From: an uncultured Faecalibacterium sp.
GTDB lineage: Bacteria > Bacillota > Clostridia > Oscillospirales > Ruminococcaceae
Assembly (NCBI GenBank): GCA_900765105.1
Contig: CAAFQM010000105.1
Location: 1-19,314 of the forward strand
Direction of reading: 5' to 3'
DNA: 19,314 nt
Below are positions 13,694 to 19,314 of the stretch, one piece after another. Numbering within the stretch: the first letter of the stretch is position 1; each line of letters opens with the position of its first letter. The notes beneath the pieces are model-generated. The model made no database searches and had not been told where the DNA came from. It saw only the letters and a list, made by a program, of their open reading frames with translations. The translations under genes and the position numbers were made by a program.

Positions 13694-13735
13694 GCCGGAT
13701 TTTGTGCGGGGATACAAAATCCGGCTTTTCTTTTT
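13694..13735 (+). terminator. Terminator-like hairpin in plus orientation
   Basis: A perfect 12-bp stem (13694-13705 and 13714-13725, GCCGGATTTTGT with ACAAAATCCGGC) has an 8-nt loop and is followed by TTTTCTTTTT on the plus strand. No plus-strand gene is visible upstream, so its substrate transcript is unknown. It may stop antisense transcription before it enters the rubrerythrin gene. Confidence 0.6.
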
Positions 13736-13741
13736 GTACAA

Positions 13742-13782
13742 AACGCCGCTGCACCCGGCAAAAGCCCGGACGCAGCGGCGTT
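13742..13782 (-). terminator. Intrinsic terminator of the rubrerythrin gene
   Basis: An 11-bp stem, AACGCCGCTGC with GCAGCGGCGTT (13742-13752 and 13772-13782), has a short inner CCGG/CCGG pairing. TT and a T-containing tail follow on the minus strand, 12 bases after the stop codon. Confidence 0.75.
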
Positions 13783-13794
13783 GTTTGTGCGATA

Positions 13795-14334
13795 TCAGTA
13801 GTTGATCTTCTTCAGCTCAAAGTAGCTCTGGGGATGTGCGCACACAGGGCACTTGAGCGGTGCAGACTTGCCGATGTAGGTATAGCCGCAGTTCCGGCAC
13901 TGCCAGACCTGCTGTTCCTCGCGGGCAAACACCTTCTGGTTCTTCAGGTTTTCGGCCAGAGCACGGTAGCGCTCCTCATGCTCCTTCTCGATCTGAGCCA
14001 CCATGGTGAACAGCGCTGCGATCTGATTGAAGCCCTCTTCCTTGGCTTCCTTGGCCATACGGGGGTACATCTCGGTCCACTCGTCGTGCTCACCGCCGGC
14101 TGCCATATCCAGGCAGGTCAGGGTATCGGGGATGGTGCCGCCGCACAGCAGCTTGAACCAGATCTTGGCGTGCTCCTTCTCGTTGCCTGCCGTCTCTTCA
14201 AAGATGGCAGCCAGCTGCTCGTAGCCCTCTTTCTTTGCCATGCTGGCAAAGTAGGTGTACTTGTTGCGTGCCTGACTCTCGCCTGCAAATGCTTCCCAGA
14301 GGTTTTTCTCGGTTTTTGTGCCCTTCAGTTCCAT
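13795..14334 (-). CDS. Rubrerythrin
   Basis: A cytoplasmic non-haem iron peroxidase that reduces hydrogen peroxide in anaerobes. The 179 residues form a ferritin-like four-helix bundle with a di-iron site. E19 lies in AFAGESQARNKY, E52/H55 in NEKEH, E88 in DEWTEMYP, and E116/H119 in IEKEHEERY. A C-terminal rubredoxin-like domain has CRNCG (C146, C149) and CPVC (C162, C165) for the Fe(Cys)4 centre. Length and order match classic rubrerythrin. AAAGGAG stands 9 nt before the ATG. The upstream region has a strong promoter, a Fur/PerR-like 7-1-7 inverted repeat and a leader of about 98 nt with two hairpins, so oxidative or iron control is plausible. Confidence 0.95.
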   Translation of the reverse strand: MELKGTKTEKNLWEAFAGESQARNKYTYFASMAKKEGYEQLAAIFEETAGNEKEHAKIWFKLLCGGTIPDTLTCLDMAAGGEHDEWTEMYPRMAKEAKEEGFNQIAALFTMVAQIEKEHEERYRALAENLKNQKVFAREEQQVWQCRNCGYTYIGKSAPLKCPVCAHPQSYFELKKINY

Positions 14335-14439
14335 GTTCCTGTTCTCCTTTCAAGATAAAAAGCCTGTTCCGGGAGCGACCGGTTCCCGGCTGTATCATCC
14401 AGCCCGGCGTTTTTCTGCCGGGTCTTTAGTTCTGAAAAG

Positions 14440-14468
14440 AGTATACCACACTCACTCAACAAAATCAA
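14440..14468 (-). promoter_or_regulatory. Promoter of the rubrerythrin gene
   Basis: On the minus strand TTGATT (14463-14468), a 17-nt spacer and TATACT (14440-14445), with an extended TGG before the -10. Start of transcription is near 14433. Confidence 0.78.
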
Positions 14469-14502
14469 GAATAATTCCTATTTATTCTGAGAATCATTTT
14501 CA
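14468..14502. promoter_or_regulatory. Candidate Fur/PerR-family binding sites upstream of rubrerythrin
   Basis: 14488-14502 reads TGAGAATCATTTTCA, a 7-1-7 inverted repeat matching 12 of the 14 arm positions of the Bacillus Fur box TGATAATnATTATCA. Next to it, AGAATAA (14468-14474) and TTATTCT (14482-14488) form a perfect inverted repeat with a 7-bp gap. Both abut the -35. Confidence 0.45.
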
Positions 14503-14505
14503 CTT

Positions 14506-17217
14506 TTAATTATGCTGTTTCAGCGCGCAGGTAGCGATGCTCAGCGCACTCCATGCAGCCTGATACATCAGCACCGTTGCCACCGACAGCTGCCAGATGC
14601 TGCCCGCGCTGGTCAGCAGCACGGCGATCGCCACCGAGAAGCCCACCGACACCAGCTGTACCGTGGTGGCAAAGGTTTCAGCGTTCTGTGCCTGATCGGC
14701 CGCCTGCAGGCCGCCGGTCATGCTGGTAAAGTTCCCGGCGTGGATCATGCAGCAGATGTCCTCCGGGCTTTCCGGCTCCTGCGGCGCTGCCGCAATGGCA
14801 TCGCACTGTTCCTGATCCAGCATCGTGATCATGCCTTCCGGCAGATGATAGGCTTCGTTGATATGGCGCGCCGTCAGGCTGGGGTCCTTGCCGATGACCA
14901 GCAGGCGGATATTTTCCTTCTGCAGCACCGCAAGGCTGCGGGCGGCATTGCGTCCGCCCACCGTTTTCAGCACGAACATGGCGTGCAGCACACCGGACAC
15001 CGCCAGATACAGCACCTGCAGCTCCCCATTGCGGGAGTGCTGTGCTTCGTATTCCTCATCCGGCAGAGGCACGTCCTCCTGCTCCATATACTGCCGGGTA
15101 CCGATGAGCACGCGGTTGTTGTCGCACCAGCCGGCAAAGCCAAGGCCGATGTGCTTTTCCAGATCCTTGACCGGGAACAGGATCTCGGTGCGTTCCTCGA
15201 TGATCTGGCCGAACATGCCCCGCAGGGTGCCGCAGCTGTCGCTCAGGATACTGGCTGCATACAGGATGGCGCGGTCGATCCGCCCGCCCTTGAAGATACG
15301 GATATCCTCCAGCGTAGTGCTGCCCGGTGCAAACAAATCGTCGGTGTCCACCTGCAGGGTGTCGATGCCGCCCAGCTGTTCAATGGCCTTCCATCCGGGT
15401 ACAACGGCCCCAACAGCAGCTGCCGCTTTCTGCAGCCGCAGCGCCGCAACGCCCGCCACCAGCGTGGAGGAAAGCGGTGCGCCCATGCACAGCACAGCCG
15501 CCATGGCTGCCGTGGCCTTGTTCCATCCGGCACCCGCCAGCAGGAACAGCACACCGCTGAGCAATGCGATGCCCAGCAGGAGGTACGATGTTTTGCGGAT
15601 GCGGCGCTCACTGGCGCGCTCGCCCAGGCTCTGTTCCACAAAGCCATCGTTTTCTTTCAGCGGGCGGCTCAGCAGCACCCACGGATCCTTCTGTTCCAGA
15701 TCCCGTGCCAGTGCCCGCAGCAGGTCCTTATCCCTTGCGCGGTAAGCACCCTTTGGGTCCGGCTCCCGCAGGGCAAGCTCGTAGCCGCCCTTGATGGCTG
15801 CCAGCATCACACGGCTGCCCAGCAGTGCAAGGAACAGTCCCAGCGCCGCCACACCGCTGAGCAGCGAAATGCCGGTGGTGCCGCGGTAGACATTGGCATT
15901 GAGCATGGCCGTCGCCGTCTGTAACAGGGCCGCAGCCGCAGCCAGTGCAGGCATCGTGTCTGCCGTGGGGCGTCCGTTCCGCTTCAGTCCCAGAAAGCCA
16001 TCCCGCAGCACCGGGAAGCCGACGGCCAGACTTGCCGCAAACAGCAGCAGATTGGCCCCGTAGAAGGCCGCCGGGGCTGCGTCCGGGTCCAGCGAAGCCA
16101 TTGCGGGCAGCAGGCCATCGGACACCAGACCAAAGTGCAGCAGCACCACAGCCAGAATGCCCGCCAATGCACACCGCAGGGTCAGCTCTGCACCCATCCG
16201 GCGCAGCCTGTCGGCAGGCGTTTCCGGAGTCGGTTCTTCAGCCGGTTCGTTCTCCGGCACTGCTTTGCTCGCTGCAGACGGCGTTTCTTCTGCCGGGATA
16301 TCCCGGGCTGGCTTATCCGGCTGTGCAGATGTCCCGGCTTCCGGCATCCCGGCCGCCTCTTCGTCCACAGGCAGCAGCGGCAGACTCATGGTGTCCTCTT
16401 TGCTGTCGGCCTTCTCAGCCGGAGCAGCCGGAGCTTCCGGCTTTTCTTCGTCCTCCGGCACGCCAAAGAACACCGGCTTCTTTGCGTTTACGGAGGCGTC
16501 CGGCCTGCGTTCTTTCTGCGGTGCTGCCGCCGGTTTCTCAGCCTTTTCGGCTGCTTCTGCCGGGGTCTCCCGGGCTGCTGCAAACACCGCACCCAAGCGT
16601 GTTGTTTCCGGTTTCGGCGGCTCTTTCTGCGCGTCCGCCTTCTTCTCCGGTTCTGCACCGCTCATGCCGTTGATCATCGCCTTGAGCTGTGCCATCTCCT
16701 GCTGCTCCCGCTCTTCCTGCGGCAGCAAAGTCTCCGGCGCATTTTTCGGGTTCTTCGGGGGCTGGCACGGTTGCTTCTGCTGCGGCAGCGCTTCCTTTTC
16801 CGGTTCCACTTCCACCGCCCGTTCTGGTTCTTTCGGCGGTTCCGGCATCGGTTTTGCAGCAGATGGTTCCTGCTGAGCCAGCGGGCGCAGCGGCAAAGCC
16901 GACTCCGGGTCTGCCGTAGGCTTCAGCACAAGTTCCAGATCCGCTTCTTCTTCCGGTTCTGCATCCTCGCCCAGCAGCACTTCGCCGGTGAGCATTTCCA
17001 ACGGTTTTTTCACAGGCTCTTCCGGCATTTTTGCTTTACCGCAGCTGAAGATGCCGAATTTCCGCTTCGGCTTTTCCTCTGGCTGGCCGCTGTCGTGCCG
17101 GGTCATCTCCTCCGGCAACTCCACTGCGGTCGTGGAAAAGAACGAGCGGAACCGCTCTTCTTTCGCTGCGAGTTCTTCCGGGGTCAGATCCCGGCGGTCC
17201 TTGGTATCGTTCGGCAT
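14506..17217 (-). CDS. Degenerate P1B-type ATPase-like membrane protein with long acidic N-terminus
   Basis: 903 residues, starting at an ATG with AGGAGG 7 nt ahead. Residues 1-340 are a low-complexity Pro/Glu/Ala/Lys-rich cytoplasmic region with no folded domain I recognise. From 341 on the layout follows heavy-metal P-type ATPases. Four membrane helices lie at about 347-371, 383-405, 421-443 and 449-475. A short charged segment (476-542) follows in place of the actuator domain, then helices at 543-562 and 567-592, a P/N-like domain (593-845) and two last helices (847-870, 874-898). Key motifs are missing: no TGE, VDTDDLF (623-629) where DKTGTLT is expected, SDSCG in place of the HP motif, IGKDPSLTA (775-783) in place of TGDN, and no GDGxNDxP. 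Some N-domain features persist (CDNNRVLIGTRQYM, 698-711). It is therefore probably not an ion pump but a pseudo-ATPase. It lies 45 nt after rlmB in the same operon. Function unknown. Confidence 0.8.
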   Translation of the reverse strand: MPNDTKDRRDLTPEELAAKEERFRSFFSTTAVELPEEMTRHDSGQPEEKPKRKFGIFSCGKAKMPEEPVKKPLEMLTGEVLLGEDAEPEEEADLELVLKPTADPESALPLRPLAQQEPSAAKPMPEPPKEPERAVEVEPEKEALPQQKQPCQPPKNPKNAPETLLPQEEREQQEMAQLKAMINGMSGAEPEKKADAQKEPPKPETTRLGAVFAAARETPAEAAEKAEKPAAAPQKERRPDASVNAKKPVFFGVPEDEEKPEAPAAPAEKADSKEDTMSLPLLPVDEEAAGMPEAGTSAQPDKPARDIPAEETPSAASKAVPENEPAEEPTPETPADRLRRMGAELTLRCALAGILAVVLLHFGLVSDGLLPAMASLDPDAAPAAFYGANLLLFAASLAVGFPVLRDGFLGLKRNGRPTADTMPALAAAAALLQTATAMLNANVYRGTTGISLLSGVAALGLFLALLGSRVMLAAIKGGYELALREPDPKGAYRARDKDLLRALARDLEQKDPWVLLSRPLKENDGFVEQSLGERASERRIRKTSYLLLGIALLSGVLFLLAGAGWNKATAAMAAVLCMGAPLSSTLVAGVAALRLQKAAAAVGAVVPGWKAIEQLGGIDTLQVDTDDLFAPGSTTLEDIRIFKGGRIDRAILYAASILSDSCGTLRGMFGQIIEERTEILFPVKDLEKHIGLGFAGWCDNNRVLIGTRQYMEQEDVPLPDEEYEAQHSRNGELQVLYLAVSGVLHAMFVLKTVGGRNAARSLAVLQKENIRLLVIGKDPSLTARHINEAYHLPEGMITMLDQEQCDAIAAAPQEPESPEDICCMIHAGNFTSMTGGLQAADQAQNAETFATTVQLVSVGFSVAIAVLLTSAGSIWQLSVATVLMYQAAWSALSIATCALKQHN

Positions 17218-17262
17218 TCTTGTTCCTCCTGTAATGATGTCCGGAGTTCCGGGCCCTACCCG

Positions 17263-18072
17263 TTATGCCTGCTGCGCTCCGCGCTGAGACTGGATCTCGT
17301 ACAGAATGATGCCGGCTGCAACCGATACATTATAGCTGTCCACACCGGTGCCGGGGGCCGCCATGTCCAGTCGCACCACGCCGTCGCACAGTTTCTTCAC
17401 CAGCTGCGAAACACCGCTGCCCTCGCTTCCCAGCACCAAAGCGATGGGGCCGGTGAGGTTGTTCCTGCGCAGGGAAACGCCGTCCATGTCGGCGCAGTAG
17501 ACGAACACGCCCTGATCCTTCAGGCGGCGGATGGTCTCACCAATATTCGCCACACGGGCCACCGGCAGACGCTCAGCCGCTCCGGCGCTGGACTTGATGA
17601 CGGTGGGCGTGACCGATGCACCGCCCCGCTTGGGGATTACGATGCCATGGGCACCGCACAGCAGTGCGCTGCGCATCACTGCGCCCAGGTTGTGGGGGTC
17701 CTCAATGCCGTCGCTCAGCACCAAAAAAGGCGGTTCCCCCTTTGCCTTTGCTGCCGCCAGCAGGTCGTCTACGGTTGCATATTCGATCTCGCTGGCAAAA
17801 GCCGCCACGCCCTGATGGCTCTCGGTGCCGGTCATCAGGCGCAGTTTGTTGGGGTGCACCCGCTTCACCGTTGCGCCCGCCTCTTTGGCCAGCGCCGTAT
17901 AATAGGCGGCCACAGCCGGGGCCATGCCCTCAGCGATGAGCACCGTATCCACACCAGAGCCGCTCTTCAGAAGCTCGGTCACAGGATTTTTGCCATAGAC
18001 AAGGCTCTCGTTTTTCGGCTGGTTTTCTTCCGGGTTCCGGCGCGGGCGGCGGGGCTGATTCTTTTCTTCCAT
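17263..18072 (-). CDS. rlmB: 23S rRNA (guanosine-2'-O-)-methyltransferase, RlmB/TrmH family
   Basis: A SPOUT methyltransferase that uses SAM to methylate a ribose 2'-O on rRNA (G2251 for E. coli RlmB) or tRNA. The start used is the ATG ending at 18072 (MEEKNQPRRP), with AAAGGAG about 7 nt ahead, giving 269 residues. A frame reaching 18159 includes no ribosome site. After a basic tail (1-25) comes the substrate-binding domain (ESLVYGKNPVTELL to about 100). The knotted catalytic domain follows, with motif 1 LSDGIEDPHNLGAVMRSA, motif 2 ALVLGSEGSGVS and motif 3 DMAAPGTGVDSYNVSVAAG. Family members differ in their target and the exact substrate is inferred. It is first in an operon with the pseudo-ATPase. 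Confidence 0.9.
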   Translation of the reverse strand: MEEKNQPRRPRRNPEENQPKNESLVYGKNPVTELLKSGSGVDTVLIAEGMAPAVAAYYTALAKEAGATVKRVHPNKLRLMTGTESHQGVAAFASEIEYATVDDLLAAAKAKGEPPFLVLSDGIEDPHNLGAVMRSALLCGAHGIVIPKRGGASVTPTVIKSSAGAAERLPVARVANIGETIRRLKDQGVFVYCADMDGVSLRRNNLTGPIALVLGSEGSGVSQLVKKLCDGVVRLDMAAPGTGVDSYNVSVAAGIILYEIQSQRGAQQA

Positions 18073-18178
18073 GTTGTTTCTCCTTTTGCTGTATCGCGGG
18101 CAGCCGCAGGGACTTTCCGCAAGGCGCGCGTGCTTTGGGCAGCACACCGGTACGAACATTGCTGATAACTCATATTAA

Positions 18179-18187
18179 AGTATAGCA
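18179..18187 (-). promoter_or_regulatory. Likely extended -10 promoter of rlmB and the pseudo-ATPase gene
   Basis: On the minus strand TGCTATACT (18179-18187), an extended -10; the -35 region is poor. Predicted start is near 18173, leaving a leader of about 100 nt. Confidence 0.6.
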
Positions 18188-18266
18188 TAAGCTGCCTGCC
18201 ATTGCCAGCTAAAAAGCCGTTTTTTATCTCTGCTGTGGCAAAGTTTTCACACTGCGTTCACGGCAT

Positions 18267-18308
18267 CCGGTGTGCCCTGCATCTGCAGGATTGTTTTTGC
18301 CGCACCGG
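18267..18308 (+). other. Nested hairpin in the long intergenic region
   Basis: Outer arms CCGGTGTG (18267-18274) and CGCACCGG (18301-18308) pair with one wobble. They enclose a perfect stem-loop, CCTGC (18276-18280) and GCAGG (18285-18289), followed by ATTGTTTTT. It could be a plus-strand terminator or part of a small structured RNA. No function can be assigned. Confidence 0.35.
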
Positions 18309-18359
18309 CCCGGCCTGCATCCGCAAAGATACGTCTCCTGACGTTTTGCCGGGCGAAAA

Positions 18360-18644
18360 AGTTTTCAACAAAATTGTGGTATACCCTCCGTAAAAGAGGA
18401 CGATTTTTTCCACATGTTGAAAACTCTGTGGATAAAGTTCAAAAGTCAAGTTTCAAAGCCTTTTTTGGTGTGGAATTCCACACTTTCCACCGGTTTTTCC
18501 ACTTTCTGGTTCGACGGTTCTGTCCGCGTTGCGTACAATTTGTAAAGTTCAAGTCGGAAATATGACAATTTTTCAGCTCTGAATCTGTCTTCTTTTGCAA
18601 GATCCTCCAACATCATTTTGACGAATGTGGATTTCTGTTGAAAA
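18360..18644. other. Cluster of DnaA-box-like 9-mers (origin-like region)
   Basis: One perfect DnaA box, TGTGGATAA, lies at 18427-18435 (TTATCCACA on the minus strand). Close variants are TTTTCCACA at 18406-18414, TGTGGATTT at 18626-18634, and TTTTCAACA or its complement at 18362-18370, 18415-18423 and 18636-18644. TTTTCCACT is at 18495-18503, and TGTGGAATT/AATTCCACA back to back at 18469-18482. An 11-bp perfect inverted repeat pairs 18360-18370 with 18415-18425. AT-rich DNA follows at about 18685-18720. The region lies in the 846-bp gap between rlmB and the aldolase gene, where gene direction switches. No dnaA or dnaN is present in the window, so this may be an origin, a DnaA-titration site or neither. 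Confidence 0.45.
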
Positions 18645-18809
18645 AAACTGCCTTTTGTTCATCCCCTTCTGCGGGATGTTGTTGCGAATTTTATGGATTT
18701 TTGTTGATTTTTTGTTCTCTGCTCATCCGAATCTCCGTCTTATTCCGGCTCTGGTCTCTGCATCTGTCCGGCAGGGCTGGCAGCTTCACAGGAAAAGTGC
18801 CTGTTTGGA

Positions 18810-18838
18810 TTGATTTTAGGCGCTGTTTGGGGTATACT
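18810..18838 (+). promoter_or_regulatory. Promoter of the class II aldolase gene
   Basis: TTGATT (18810-18815), a 17-nt spacer and TATACT (18833-18838). The leader is about 75 nt and holds a CCATG/CATGG stem near 18859-18879. Confidence 0.82.
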
Positions 18839-18919
18839 AACCTTGTAGGTTCGTTAAGCCATGCGCAATGTGGACATGGAGCGACCAAAACCCCAATGAT
18901 TTTGTGGAGGTAATGAATA

Positions 18920-19314
18920 ATGTTGGTAAATGCAACCGAAATGCTGATCAAGGCTCGTGACGGCCACTATGGTGTGCCTCAGTTCAACATCAACAACTTG
19001 GAGTGGACCAAGGCAGTCTTGACCGCCTGCGAAGAGATGAAGAGCCCCGTCATCCTGGGCGTCTCCGAGGGTGCCGGCAAGTACATGACCGGTTTCAAGA
19101 CCGTTGCCGCCATGGTCAGCGCCATGGTCGATTCCATGGGCATCACCGTTCCCGTTGCCCTGCATCTGGATCACGGCACCTATGAGGGCTGCAGGGCCTG
19201 CATCGAGGCCGGCTTCTCTTCCATCATGTTCGATGGCAGCCACTACTCCATCGAGGAGAACGTGGAAAAGACCAAGGAGCTGGTTGCTCTGGCACACTCC
19301 AAGGGCCTGAGCAT
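18920..19314 (+). CDS. fba: Class II fructose-bisphosphate aldolase, N-terminal part
   Basis: A glycolytic zinc enzyme that splits fructose 1,6-bisphosphate into glyceraldehyde 3-phosphate and dihydroxyacetone phosphate in the cytoplasm. ATG at 18920 has GGAGG 9 nt upstream. 131 complete codons are visible before the window ends, so the gene is cut at its 3' side. The start MLVNATEMLIKARDGHYGVPQFNINN is typical of class II-B aldolases. VPVALHLDHGTYE carries the catalytic Asp and the first zinc His, and GFSSIMFDGSHYSIEENV is the next conserved segment. The related KbaY/GatY tagatose aldolases share these motifs, so substrate is inferred. Its own strong promoter and clear ribosome site suit a highly expressed enzyme. 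It is the only long gene on the plus strand apart from the left-edge fragment. Confidence 0.93.
   Translation, partial: MLVNATEMLIKARDGHYGVPQFNINNLEWTKAVLTACEEMKSPVILGVSEGAGKYMTGFKTVAAMVSAMVDSMGITVPVALHLDHGTYEGCRACIEAGFSSIMFDGSHYSIEENVEKTKELVALAHSKGLS

Noticed and set aside
18073..18159. N-terminal extension of RlmB by 29 residues
   Set aside because: The extra residues are Cys/Pro-rich with no family match, and AAAGGAG lies just before the internal ATG ending at 18072.
16135..18165. Plus-strand open frame of 676 codons opposite the pseudo-ATPase tail and rlmB
   Set aside because: It is a shadow of GC-rich, Glu/Pro/Lys-rich coding DNA. There is no start signal and the Phe/Arg/Cys-rich translation is implausible.
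18272..18913. Several open frames of 60-97 codons in the rlmB-fba gap
   Set aside because: They lack ribosome sites, overlap the DnaA-box-like cluster and promoter, and have Phe/Ser/Cys-rich translations typical of AT-rich non-coding DNA.

Overview
The window looks like chromosomal DNA of a GC-rich, Gram-positive anaerobe of the Clostridia. A Faecalibacterium-like member of the Oscillospiraceae is the best guess, based on base composition, strong AGGAGG-type ribosome sites, a rubrerythrin and the gene families present. Species is inferred and was not tested. It holds 16 genes: one cut at each edge, 13 intact recognisable genes and one 59-residue small ORF. Almost all are on the minus strand. 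The exceptions are the histidine-kinase tail (1-384), the small ORF (12391-12570) and the aldolase start (18920-end).

Layout from left to right. 1-384: C-terminal end of a GHKL sensor kinase. 445-1659: threonine ammonia-lyase (ilvA type), sharing a bidirectional terminator with the kinase. 1843-5380: a four-gene operon, transcribed right to left as XpaC-like, TelA-like, LemA, secreted/anchored TPM protein. It looks like a cell-envelope stress module. 5482-6860: a HAD phosphatase translationally coupled to a small hypoxanthine/uracil-DNA glycosylase. 6993-7880: a metal permease (ArsP_2/putative manganese exporter type), whose promoter is surrounded by TTGCAA repeats. 8064-12272: a tRNA-maturation block of rnz (tRNA 3' trailer cleavage) and cca (CCA addition), then mnmA (s2U34) and tcdA (ct6A37). 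Inside cca lies an in-frame palindromic insert of about 118 bp. 12391-12570: a small membrane-protein ORF divergent from rnz. 12615-13577: a secreted protein with three BIG2-like Ig repeats and an 11-A tract in its coding sequence. 13795-14334: rubrerythrin. 14506-18072: rlmB-type rRNA methyltransferase followed by a 903-residue protein with P1B-ATPase topology but none of the catalytic motifs. 18073-18919: a long non-coding region with a cluster of DnaA-box-like 9-mers, then the start of class II fructose-bisphosphate aldolase on the plus strand.

Genes within each block are tightly packed (ATGA and TAATG overlaps, one-base gaps). Most blocks have a recognisable sigma-70-type promoter and an intrinsic terminator. 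The most unusual items are the degenerate P-type ATPase-like protein, the palindromic element spliced into the CCA enzyme, the TTGCAA operator array and the origin-like intergenic region where gene direction switches.
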